Made by a program: the position numbers and the translations under genes
NCBI RefSeq assembly: GCF_047638075.1
Contig: NZ_JBLJBV010000062.1
Span: 1 to 32,978 of the forward strand
DNA length: 32,978 nt
From: UBA6197 sp047638075
Lineage (GTDB): Bacteria; Pseudomonadota; Alphaproteobacteria; Rhodobacterales; Rhodobacteraceae
Direction of reading: 5' to 3'
The notes under the pieces: model-generated
The model's database searches: none
The model's input: only the letters and a program-made list of their open reading frames with translations
Told to the model about the DNA's origin: nothing
Shown: one piece after another, positions 1-6,604 of the stretch
Position numbering within the stretch: the stretch's first letter is position 1
Layout: each line of letters begins with the position of its first letter

Positions 1-226
1 GCGATGATCCAGGAGCTCGAGATCGCCAGGCTGCGCCGTGACAAATACGGTATCTCGTCAGAACGACGCGCCCGGCTGATCGATCAGTTGGAATTGCAGC
101 TTGAAGAACTGGAAGCGGCGGCCACCGAAGATGCCCTGGCCGCAGAACAAGCGACCGACAAAGCCACCACCACGGTGCGTGCCTTCACGCGCCGTCCACC
201 TGTGCGCAAGCCGTTCCCCGAGCACC

Positions 227-263
227 CGTTGCCCGGCAGTCGCTGCTTGCAGCGACGAGAGGG
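227..263 (-). repeat. Hairpin insertion element copy 1 (37 bp)
   Basis: Read on the minus strand it begins CCCTCTC, has the dyad TCGCTGC-AA-GCAGCGA and ends CTGCCGGGCAACG. It sits inside the IS66 ORF between codons for FPEH and PREQVVVEAP. The net gain there is about 12 codons and the frame is kept, adding a peptide of the type PLPGSRCLQRREG. All three forward frames through it are open. Confidence 0.85.
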
Positions 264-352
264 GCCGCGCGAGCAGGTTGTTGTCGAGGCACCTGCCGCC
301 TGCACCTGCCGTGGCTCGGATAGGATCGTGAAGATGGGCGAGGATGGCGAGG

Positions 353-389
353 CATTGTGCGCCATTGGTTCCAGAACAATGGCGAGCGA
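353..389 (-). repeat. Divergent hairpin insertion element copy 2 (about 37 bp)
   Basis: This is an extra segment in the IS66 ORF between MGED and ETLEVIPRQWKV. It has the dyad CGCCATTG / CAATGGCG around a 9-base loop. Read on the minus strand it starts TCGCTCG and ends CACAATG. The layout (about 7 bp flank, hairpin, tail ending AATG) resembles the other copies, but the CTGCCGGGCA tail is missing. It is in frame. It could be a second subfamily or an unrelated insertion, and its edges are uncertain because GGCGAG occurs on both sides. Confidence 0.5.
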
Positions 390-426
390 GACGCTGGAGG
401 TGATCCCGCGGCAGTGGAAGGTGATC

Positions 427-467
427 TGTTACCCGGCAGGGTTTTGCGTAGCAAAAGCCCGAAAGGG
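427..467 (-). repeat. Hairpin insertion element copy 3 (41 bp)
   Basis: On the minus strand it starts CCCTTTCGGG, has TTTTGC-TAC-GCAAAA and ends CTGCCGGGTAACA. It splits the IS66 codons WKVI and QIVREKF. Removing exactly these 41 bases rejoins GTGATC to CAGATCGTG in the right frame, so the edges are well defined. Its length is not a multiple of three, so it shifts the gene from frame 1 to frame 3. Confidence 0.88.
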
Positions 468-488
468 CAGATCGTGCGCGAGAAGTTC

Positions 489-534
489 CCGGGGCTCCGC
501 CCGTTCCCGCCTCAAACCGTCCCCCGGACGCTTT
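489..534. repeat. GC-rich dyad filling a deletion junction in the IS66 gene
   Basis: IS66 coding sequence stops matching at REKF (ending 488) and resumes at AAVALQPIHAL (from 535). Between them lie 46 bp with arms CCGGGG (489-494) and CCCCGG (522-527) and a CTCCGCCC core. About 55 codons of the expected protein are missing. The segment resembles the GC-rich dyad repeats often seen between genes in Rhodobacterales. That resemblance is from memory and is not proven here. Confidence 0.4.
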
Positions 535-606
535 GCCGCTGTCGCGTTGCAGCCAATCCATGCCTTGATCGAGACCCATGTGCGCGCCGGTCACCGCCTG
601 CATGGC

Positions 607-649
607 CCCTCTCGGCAGATTTGCCTTGCAAATCGCCTGCCGGGCAGCG
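607..649 (+). repeat. Hairpin insertion element copy 4 (43 bp)
   Basis: It starts CCCTCTCGGCAG, has the stem GATTTGC-CTT-GCAAATC extended by CGGCAG/CTGCCG, and ends CTGCCGGGCAGCG. It sits between IS66 codons for RLHG and DDTTVPLLARG. Removing it joins GGC to GAT GAC. Its 43 bp move the frame from 1 to 2, and a stop appears just beyond it in frame 1. Confidence 0.88.
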
Positions 650-829
650 GATGACACGACCGTGCCACTTCTGGCGCGGGGTGGCGCGAAGAAAGCCCGG
701 TTCTGGACCTATGTGCGTGGCGAACGGAATGGGGGAGCGCCACCGGCCGCGATCTTCCGCTTCTCCCGTGATCGCGCGGCCACCAATCCCAATCAGCACC
801 TGGCCGGATGGCAAGGCGTGCTGCAAGCC

Positions 830-868
830 CCCTCTCATGGTTTGCAAGCAAACCACTGCCGGGCAATG
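830..868 (+). repeat. Hairpin insertion element copy 5 (39 bp)
   Basis: It starts CCCTCTCATG, has GGTTTGC-AA-GCAAACC and ends CTGCCGGGCAATG. It falls between IS66 codons CAA GCC and GAC GCC (expected GVLQADAYGGY). It adds exactly 13 codons (PSHGLQANHCRAM) without a stop or frameshift. Confidence 0.9.
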
Positions 869-1539
869 GACGCCTATGGCGGATACAACGATCTCTATCG
901 CGCCGACCGAGATGCGGGGCCGGTGACCAGGGCGCTGTGCTGGGCACATGCGCGCCGGAAGTTCTTCGAGTTGGCGGATATTGCCAGGAAGGTGCGAAAG
1001 GGCAAACCCGCCCATCAGATCTCGCCGGTCGCTCTGGAAGCGGTGAAACGGATCGACGCCATCTTCGACACCGAACGTGACATCCATGGGCTGGATGCCG
1101 CTGCCCGCCTTGCCGCCCGCCAGGTCCTGTCCCGTCCCTTGGTGAATAATCTTCATGACTGGCTGCAGAAAGAGCGCGCGAAACTGTCCAGGCACAACAA
1201 GGTGGCCAAGGCGATCAACTACATGTTCGAGAAAGATGGCCGTTGGAAAGCCTTCACGGCATTCCTTGATGACGGGCGCATCTGCCTGACGAACAATGCG
1301 GCCGAACGCGCCCTGCGCGGGATAGCCTTGGGCAGAAAGTCGTGGCTCTTCGCGGGTTCCGAGCGCGGCGGTGAGCGGGCCGCCGCCATGTATACCCTCA
1401 TCGTCACGGCCAAAATGAACGACATCGACCCACAGGCCTGGCTTGCCGATGTCCTCGCCCGGCTGCCCGACATGCCCGTCTCGCGCATCCATGAACTTCT
1501 ACCATGGAACTGGAAAACCCGCCCCCTCGCTGAGGCGGC

Positions 1540-1767
1540 ATGACCATGCAGTTGAACAAGGTGTATGCCGTCAAGACCCTCGACCGCGTTGCAGCCGAAC
1601 TGGGCGAAACTGTCGATCGGATCTTCGATCTCGCCATCGATATGGAAACCGAAGATGGCGTGATCTGGGGCTACGGCCCCCGCGACGACAGCGTCATCGC
1701 CTTCACTCCGTTCGGTATCGATAACCTGCAAGAGATCATCGGAATGGAGCGCCGACAAACGCGCTGA
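1540..1767 (+). CDS. Small IS66-associated hypothetical protein
   Basis: The 75-residue product begins MTMQLNKVYAVKTLDRVAAE and contains the acidic stretch DMETEDGVIWGYGPRDDS. The start ATG overlaps the tnpC stop (ATGA), so the two were translated together. Small ORFs of this kind commonly follow tnpC in alphaproteobacterial IS66 copies; their role is unknown to me. Unlike tnpC this ORF looks intact. It may no longer be expressed, because its partner is broken. Confidence 0.6.
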   Translation: MTMQLNKVYAVKTLDRVAAELGETVDRIFDLAIDMETEDGVIWGYGPRDDSVIAFTPFGIDNLQEIIGMERRQTR

Positions 1768-1774
1768 CCTCGCC

Positions 1775-1796
1775 GTGGCCTACGCCGGATGCTTAC
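1775..1796. repeat. Probable right end (IRR) of the IS66 element
   Basis: The last bases read CCGGATGCTTAC, so the inverted end reads inward as GTAAGCATCCGG. IS66 family ends typically begin GTAAGC. Immediately beyond 1796 the sequence becomes IS3 transposase coding sequence (LRDECLNE), which supports this as the element edge. The left end is outside the window, so no target duplication can be checked. Confidence 0.55.
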
Positions 1797-2389
1797 GCCT
1801 GCGGGATGAGTGCCTGAACGAGGAGCCATTCGACACCTTCGCTGACGCCCGCCAAATGCTGGCGCTGTGGCGCGACGATTACAACAACGTCAGGCCGCAC
1901 TCCTCGCTCGGCAACAAGACCCCGGCAGAAGCGCGCCGGGCGCTTGAGCTATTTGAGGGCACCGTGCTGGACTGGTTCACCCGGCGGGTGCTGTCCTGGC
2001 GGATATCAATTGCGCTAGAGGCCGACTTCTGCATCGAAGCTGTCGCAGGAGCGCTGGCCAGACACGGCAAGCCGGGGATCTTCAATACCGATCAGGGCAG
2101 CCAGGTCACATCGACCGATTTCATCAAGGTGCTGGCTGCGCAGAAGATAAGGATCAGCATGGACGGCAAGGGAGCCTGGCGCGACAATATCTTTGTCGAT
2201 CGCCGCTGGCAGACCATCAAATACGAAGAGGTCTACCTGCGGGCCTCTGCCAGCTTCTCCGAGGCCCGCGACTTGATCGCGCGCTATCTGGGCTTCTACA
2301 ATAACCGACGTCCGCATTCATCGCTTAACGGCAAAGCTCCGGATCAGGCCTACTTCAACCCGCTGACGCTGGTATCGGCGGCAATATAA
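1797..2389 (+). pseudogene. Chimera of two IS3-family transposase (OrfB) remnants
   Basis: The first part (to about 1966) is the C-terminal end of one IS3 OrfB: LRDECLNEEPFDTF, then WRDDYNNVRPHSSLGNKTPAEA and FEG. It then continues in frame into the middle of another IS3-type integrase: VLDWFTRRVLSWRISI, NTDQGSQVTS (second Asp of DDE), SMDGKGAWRDNIFV, and a second C-terminal end FYNNRRPHSSLNGKAPDQAYF. The open frame starts at GTG 1775 inside the IS66 end. The first catalytic Asp is missing, and where the family usually has VERLW the sequence has VDRRW, so the catalytic Glu is lost. It is not a working transposase. Confidence 0.85.
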
Positions 2390-2558
2390 CCAAGGTGGAA
2401 ATCCACTTACGAAACGCCCCGAACCTGTTCAAACAGACCGAACTATCTCTGTGGTCTGAGCAATCTATCGACGCATCCATACCGCCATACTTGGCCCGCC
2501 ACTTAATGGGATGGATGTCTCTTCGCCATCAGTAACGCTGCGGGTGTGACGCAGCAGA
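2390..2558. other. Junction between IS3 remnant and IS110 remnant
   Basis: These 169 bp hold no gene. Just after the IS3 stop there is a short dyad, AGGTGGA-AA-TCCACTT (2395-2411). The text CCTGTTCAAACAGACCGAAC (about 2425-2445) resembles IS3-type right ends. The rest is probably IS110 leader. I cannot fix the exact element edges. Confidence 0.4.
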
Positions 2559-2570
2559 ATGGAGAGAGAT

Positions 2571-3412
2571 ATGACCGTTGCATTCGTTGGAATTGACCTG
2601 GCCAAGAGCGTGTTTCAGTCACGCAGAGCCGATACTGATGGGCTGGCCGTAATTGAAGTGCCGCATACGCCGAGAAGGACTGCTGGCCAAAATTACGGAG
2701 CTGGAGCCTTTTTGTCATTGGTGTCGAAGCCTGCACAGGGGCCTTCTACTGGCAGAGGCAGTTCGAATGGCTTGACCATACGGTTAAGGTAATCGCGCCG
2801 CAATATGTCAAACCCTTCGTCAAGCATCAGAAGAATGACCAGAACGATGCAGAGGCCATCTGCACTGCCCTGATGCTGCCGAACATGAAGTTCGTGCCTG
2901 CCAAGTCCGAGGAGCAGCAAGACATTCAGGCCCTGCATCGGGTGCGCCGCCGCCTTGTCAATCACAGGGCTGCACTGGTGCGCCAGATGCGCGGTCTGTT
3001 GCTGGAACGCGGCATACCGATTGCGCTGTCGATAGGTCGCGCGCGGCGCGCCATCCCTGGAATTCTTGAGGACCAGACCAATGGGCTGACCGCAATGAGC
3101 CGGGAGATTATTGGCGAGCTGTTTGACTTTTTGGCGCAGGTCGACGCTCGGATTACGGCCTTTGATCGCCGGATCGACGCGGTCTTCAAGTCCAATCAGG
3201 ATTGCCGCCGGATTATGCGCATCAGTGGAGTCGGCCCCATGACGGCGACAGCTGTTGTTGCGGCCGTGGGCGACGGTCGGGAGGGCAAGAACGCCCGGAT
3301 CATCTGGGCGATGCTGAACAGAAACGAGGGGTTCCGCGCTCACGCTTGGGGGCGAGGCAAGAATTGCAAGACGACCATCGAGGCGTACCGACCGGCAAAC
3401 TCCGGTGTGTAA
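2571..3412 (+). pseudogene. IS110-family transposase, frameshifted and internally deleted
   Basis: It starts MTVAFVGIDLAKSVFQ with a ribosome site GGAGAGA before ATG 2571. The frame shifts near 2665 (LLAKITELEP) and again near 2710, after which it reads VIGVEACTGAFYWQRQFEWLD, then NDQNDAEAICTALMLPNMK and the transposase_20 helix-hairpin-helix part RIMRISGVGPMTATAVVAAVGDG. The DEDD residues are still visible (D of GIDLAK, E of GVEAC, DxxDA). About 80 residues between GDGRE and KNARIIWAMLNRNEGFR are deleted in frame, which removes the C-terminal Ser region needed for IS110 recombination. The ORF then runs into unrelated sequence. It is inactive. Confidence 0.87.
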
Positions 3413-3601
3413 GAAACCTGGCCTTTATAATGGCCTACTGAGGCCGACCATTTGTTGAGGCTTACCACGCGGAATTCCCATTTCGGCGCACCATCAACCG
3501 GTGACGCCGGATAGATGCTAGCAAGCTGATACCTGACGACGGAACAGATCGGCGGAAACCTTGCAATGCGAGAGACATCCTTAGATGTAAAACGACGCAT
3601 T
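3413..3601. other. Unassigned sequence after the IS110 remnant
   Basis: I see no gene here. A minus-strand open frame covers 3340-3600 but half of it is antisense to the IS110 remnant, and the rest matches nothing I know. It borders hairpin element copy 6. Confidence 0.3.
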
Positions 3602-3640
3602 CCCTCTTGGCGTTTGCAGGCACTTACCTGCCGGGCAATG
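3602..3640 (+). repeat. Hairpin insertion element copy 6 (39 bp)
   Basis: It starts CCCTCTTGGC, has GTTTGC with a weakened right arm, and ends CTGCCGGGCAATG. Its length equals copy 5. It interrupts the IS3 OrfA fragment on the opposite strand after the codons for REHGM and introduces a TAA stop there. It shows that the family also entered a second kind of transposase gene. Confidence 0.82.
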
Positions 3641-3743
3641 GCTTCATGCCATGTTCACGGCAAAGCTCGGCCACCGGCCCACCACCTTCGGCCTGGCGCA
3701 GGATCGCAAGGATCTGAGCGTCGCTATATCTTGTCATCTTCAT
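3624..3743 (-). pseudogene. IS3-family OrfA N-terminal fragment (39 codons)
   Basis: Reading from ATG 3743 gives MKMTRYSDAQILAILRQAEG, then GGPVAELCREHGMK, which is the start of the helix-turn-helix OrfA of IS3-type elements (usually about 85-100 residues). Within hairpin element copy 6 it runs into PLPGR and a stop at 3624. The rest of the element is gone. AGGAAATT lies upstream as a possible ribosome site. Confidence 0.8.
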
Positions 3744-3863
3744 TCAGAATTTCCTCAGTCATCGTGCCAAAAAATCCTGCTTCCGCAGTCTCTTAACTTC
3801 GCGCGGCCACGGGCTTGGCTCATCAGGGCGAAACCCATTGTGGGGACCGAATGATAGTTTGGA

Positions 3864-4844
3864 TCATTCCCAAGGGGCGGTCCCGGCCAAGACGTGTTGT
3901 GCCATTCTTAACGCGCGTTCGGCATAAAAGCGCAGGCGTGGATCATCCGGCGCGGCGCGGCTGATGATCCATCCTGTCGAGGCGAATGTCCGCAGCATCA
4001 CAAACAGCGCCAGATGCCCCTGTGCCTCATCGTCAAAGGCGCGCTGGCTGCGATAGCCGGCTACCAGCCCCTCGGCAATTTGCGGCAAATGCGGCTCTTC
4101 CAGGCTTTGAACCAAGGCGGTCGCCAAATCATATAGCCGGAAACCCCGGCCAGAATCGTCAAAGTCGATCAGGCTTAACCCGGCAGGGCCGCGCAGGATG
4201 TTTTCGCGCAGCATGTCGGCATGGATCACCCCATAGTCGGCGCTGTTGCGCAAGGCCGTCAGCCGGGCGCGCGCGAGGTCACTGGCGGCTTTCAAGGTCG
4301 CACGTTCTGCATCGCGCAGGGTGGGGTTTTCCCAGTAGCGGCCCCAGTGCGGGTTGGGGCCCAAAAAACCCTCGGCATCCCAGTCGACGCGCTGATAGCC
4401 CTCAGCGTCACCCGCTGCATCTGTGGCGTTGTGCAGCCTTGCAGCCAGCGCCCCCACGTCAAACATCAATGCCCGCTGATCTGCGGCGCTGCCGTGCAGG
4501 GGCTGTTCGGCGGCACCAATCTGATCACCAGCCAACCATTCGACACAAGACACAACCCGGTCGTCGGCATCGCCGGTCAACTGCCCGTTGACCGCCACAA
4601 CCGGGCGCGGCACCGGCAGGCCCTGATCGGCCAGCAAGCCCGCCCAGACCAGTTCAGAGTGGATCGCGTCGCGGCTTTGATAGCCCGGGCGGTGCAGACG
4701 CAGCGCCACCCGCTGGCCGGTTTTCAGCACTACATCAAAAACGATGTTCTCGCGGTTTTTGACCAGTCGGGGCGGCATCGCGGCATCACCCCAATGGGCC
4801 AGCGCGCTTTGGGCCATGGCATGGGCGTGGGCATCGGTGATCAT
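3864..4844 (-). CDS. APH/choline-kinase-fold phosphotransferase
   Basis: The 326-residue protein has the aminoglycoside phosphotransferase/homoserine kinase type II fold. The catalytic loop is HADMLREN (208-215) with the general base Asp and the metal Asn, and the metal motif is LIDFDDSG (225-232). The ATP-binding start is RENIVFDVVL near residue 31. It overlaps the aminotransferase-fold gene upstream by ATGA, so the two are translationally coupled. In animals, hydroxylysine kinase works ahead of an AGXT2L-type phospho-lyase. By analogy this kinase may phosphorylate an amino alcohol (such as ethanolamine or hydroxylysine) whose product the neighbour then splits. The fold is secure, the substrate is inference. 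Antibiotic resistance is unlikely given this context. Confidence 0.75.
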   Translation of the reverse strand: MITDAHAHAMAQSALAHWGDAAMPPRLVKNRENIVFDVVLKTGQRVALRLHRPGYQSRDAIHSELVWAGLLADQGLPVPRPVVAVNGQLTGDADDRVVSCVEWLAGDQIGAAEQPLHGSAADQRALMFDVGALAARLHNATDAAGDAEGYQRVDWDAEGFLGPNPHWGRYWENPTLRDAERATLKAASDLARARLTALRNSADYGVIHADMLRENILRGPAGLSLIDFDDSGRGFRLYDLATALVQSLEEPHLPQIAEGLVAGYRSQRAFDDEAQGHLALFVMLRTFASTGWIISRAAPDDPRLRFYAERALRMAQHVLAGTAPWE

Positions 4845-6106
4845 GCGGGGATCTCCGTCAAGACTTCGGCAAGGGTCTGGGCGACCTCATCGGCATGGGC
4901 GCGCGAAAACGGCATCGGCGGGCGGATTTTCAGGATGTGCTGCGCGCGCCCGCCTCTGCCCAACAAGATGCCACGGTCGCGCATCGCCTCGACCACGCGG
5001 GCGGTGATATCGGGGGCGGGTTGACCGTCCCGCGCGAACTCCACCGCGAAAAACAGACCAAAACCCCGGCAGTCATGGATTGCGGGGTGGTCAAGGCCAC
5101 GCAGTAGACCCAGCAGATAGGCCCCCACGTCGCGCGCGTTTTCCACCAGACCTTCGCGCTCGATCACATCCAGAACCGCGCTGGCGGCGGCACAAGACAC
5201 GGGATTGCCGCCAAAGGTGTTGAAATAACCAAAGGCATCACGAAAGGCGGCCATGATATCGGGGCGGGTGATCACAGCGGCAACCGGATGGCCGTTGCCC
5301 ATCGGCTTGCCCATCGTCACCACATCGGGCGCAAACCCCAGAAACTCATGCCCCCACCAATGGCTGCCAACACGGCCAAACCCGGGCTGCACCTCGTCAC
5401 ATAGCAACAAGCCACCGGCACGGCGCACCACCTCGGCGGTGGCGTCCAGGAAACCCGGCGCGATACCCGGCGTGCCCTCATTGGCAAAAATCGGGCACAG
5501 CATCAGCCCGGCAAAGCCATGCCCTGCGGCCTGCAACTCCTCAATCGCGCGGGCCACGTTGGCCGCGAACTGCTGCGGTTGCGCCTGAAGCGAGCCCCCC
5601 AGCGGTGCAAGGCTGTCCGGCGCGGGAACCCGGCGGATATGGGGCGGATACCCCCCAATCGGCGGGCGCCGGGTGGAAAGGTGGCTGACCGCCGTGGTAT
5701 TGCCGTGATAGGTGTTATCGGTGGCGATCAGCCCGGTATGGCCGGTCGCTGCCTGTGCCATGCGCAACGCGATGTCATTCGCCTCAGAGCCGGTGCAGAC
5801 CATGATGATCTGCGCCAGATCATGCGAAAATTTCGCCGTGATCCGTTCGGCGTAATCCAGAATTCCCTCGTGCAGATAGCGCGTATGGGTGTTCAGCGTT
5901 GCCGCTTGCCGCGCAATCGCCTCAACCACATGCGGGTGGCAGTGGCCCACATGCGGCACGTTATTGTAGCAATCCAGATAGCGGCGCCCTTCGGCATCCC
6001 ACAGCCAGACCCCCTCGCCGCGCACAATATGCACGGGCCTGTCGTAGAATGTCGGCACATTCGGCCCCAGTAACCGCGCCCGCCGCGCCATCAGATCAGT
6101 CGTCAT
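4841..6106 (-). CDS. Class III aminotransferase-fold PLP enzyme, probable phospho-lyase
   Basis: The 421-residue protein is a fold-type I PLP enzyme. It shows TGSEANDIAL (PLP phosphate site, about 106-115), CDEVQPGFGR with Asp237, and the Schiff-base Lys267 in VTMGKPMGNGHPVAAV. The TMGKPxGNG context and GSEAND are typical of the AGXT2L/phosphoethanolamine and phosphohydroxylysine phospho-lyase branch rather than ordinary omega-transaminases. Start chosen at ATG 6106, with GGGAAGG 6-12 bases upstream. A longer frame would run deep into arfB. It overlaps arfB by 11 bases at its start and the kinase by 4 bases at its end. Likely reaction: elimination of phosphate and ammonia from a phosphorylated amino alcohol to give an aldehyde. 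A plain transaminase remains possible. Confidence 0.78.
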   Translation of the reverse strand: MTTDLMARRARLLGPNVPTFYDRPVHIVRGEGVWLWDAEGRRYLDCYNNVPHVGHCHPHVVEAIARQAATLNTHTRYLHEGILDYAERITAKFSHDLAQIIMVCTGSEANDIALRMAQAATGHTGLIATDNTYHGNTTAVSHLSTRRPPIGGYPPHIRRVPAPDSLAPLGGSLQAQPQQFAANVARAIEELQAAGHGFAGLMLCPIFANEGTPGIAPGFLDATAEVVRRAGGLLLCDEVQPGFGRVGSHWWGHEFLGFAPDVVTMGKPMGNGHPVAAVITRPDIMAAFRDAFGYFNTFGGNPVSCAAASAVLDVIEREGLVENARDVGAYLLGLLRGLDHPAIHDCRGFGLFFAVEFARDGQPAPDITARVVEAMRDRGILLGRGGRAQHILKIRPPMPFSRAHADEVAQTLAEVLTEIPA

Positions 6107-6518
6107 CGTCCACCTTCCCTCGCAATGCCTTGACCTCGCCGCGCACCGCCTTGGCCGCAAGCCGCCGCCTCTTGCTTCCCAGCGTCGGCTTTGTGGGCAC
6201 CCGGCGTTTGGGCGCTACCAAAGCGGCGCTGATCAACTGCGCCAGCCGTTCGCGGGCCAGTTCGCGGTTGCGCAACTGGCTGCGTGTTTCCTCTGCCCGG
6301 ATCACAATTGCACCGTCTACTGTCCAGCGCCGCCCCGCAAGGCGTTTCAGCCGTGCCTTGACCGCGGGCGAAAGATGCGGCGAGCGATCCGCCTCAAAGC
6401 GCAGTTCAACCGCCGTTTCCACCTTGTTGACGTTCTGCCCGCCCGGCCCTTGGCTGCGGGTAAAATTTTCCGACAATTCCCAGTCGGCAATCGAGATGGT
6501 GTCATTGATCCGCAGCAT
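6096..6518 (-). CDS. arfB: Ribosome-rescue peptidyl-tRNA hydrolase ArfB
   Basis: The 140-residue protein carries the release-factor GGQ motif in SQGPGGQNVNKVETAVELRF (from about residue 22). Its C-terminal tail is very basic (RRVPTKPTLGSKRRRLAAKA), as in ArfB/YaeJ. The family frees stalled ribosomes on mRNAs without a stop: the tail enters the empty mRNA channel and GGQ hydrolyses the peptidyl-tRNA. It has no codon-recognition domains, which separates it from RF1/RF2. Its 3' end overlaps the aminotransferase-fold gene, so they probably share a transcript. Confidence 0.92.
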   Translation of the reverse strand: MLRINDTISIADWELSENFTRSQGPGGQNVNKVETAVELRFEADRSPHLSPAVKARLKRLAGRRWTVDGAIVIRAEETRSQLRNRELARERLAQLISAALVAPKRRVPTKPTLGSKRRRLAAKAVRGEVKALRGKVDDDD

Positions 6519-6604
6519 GGCGACAAGCTAGCCGTTGACGCGGAAAACGAAACCCCTATGGGGGCGATGTGGCGTAAATATCCGTCGCTGACCAAAATTG
6601 GCGA

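Larger units (their letters stand above)
1..1543 (+). pseudogene. tnpC: IS66-family transposase TnpC, decayed and 5'-truncated by the window edge
   Basis: The reading runs in frame 1 (coiled-coil N-terminal part, KYGISSERRARLIDQLELQL), shifts to frame 3 after 467, returns to frame 1 by 535 and passes to frame 2 after 649. The last frame holds the IS66 DDE core (DAYGGYNDLYRADR, WAHARRKFFE) and the C-terminal NNAAERALRGIALGRKSWLFAGS block. Family knowledge: IS66 TnpC is about 500 residues and catalyses cut-and-paste transposition. The lesions are mostly inserted 37-43 bp hairpin elements at 227-263, 353-389, 427-467, 607-649 and 830-868. In addition, about 55 codons (roughly the stretch after REKF to before AAVALQPIHAL) are replaced by 46 bp at 489-534. 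The product cannot be made without several frameshifts, so the gene is dead. The stop overlaps the next ORF as ATGA. Confidence 0.9.

Noticed and set aside
227..868. CRISPR-like array made of the repeated CTGCCGGGCA/TTTGC units
   Set aside because: Spacing is irregular, orientations differ, and the sequence between copies is IS66 coding sequence, so this is not a CRISPR.
607..868. Translational bypassing elements (hops) like those in T4 gene 60 or yeast mitochondrial byps
   Set aside because: I saw no matched take-off and landing codons around copies 4 and 5, and the host gene has other disabling lesions, so there is no need for bypassing.
3340..3600. 86-codon minus-strand ORF after the IS110 remnant
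   Set aside because: Its 3' part is antisense to IS110 coding sequence and the rest is unrecognised, with no ribosome site.
3864..4844. Aminoglycoside resistance gene
   Set aside because: The fold is shared, but overlap with a phospho-lyase-like gene and housekeeping neighbours argue for metabolism.
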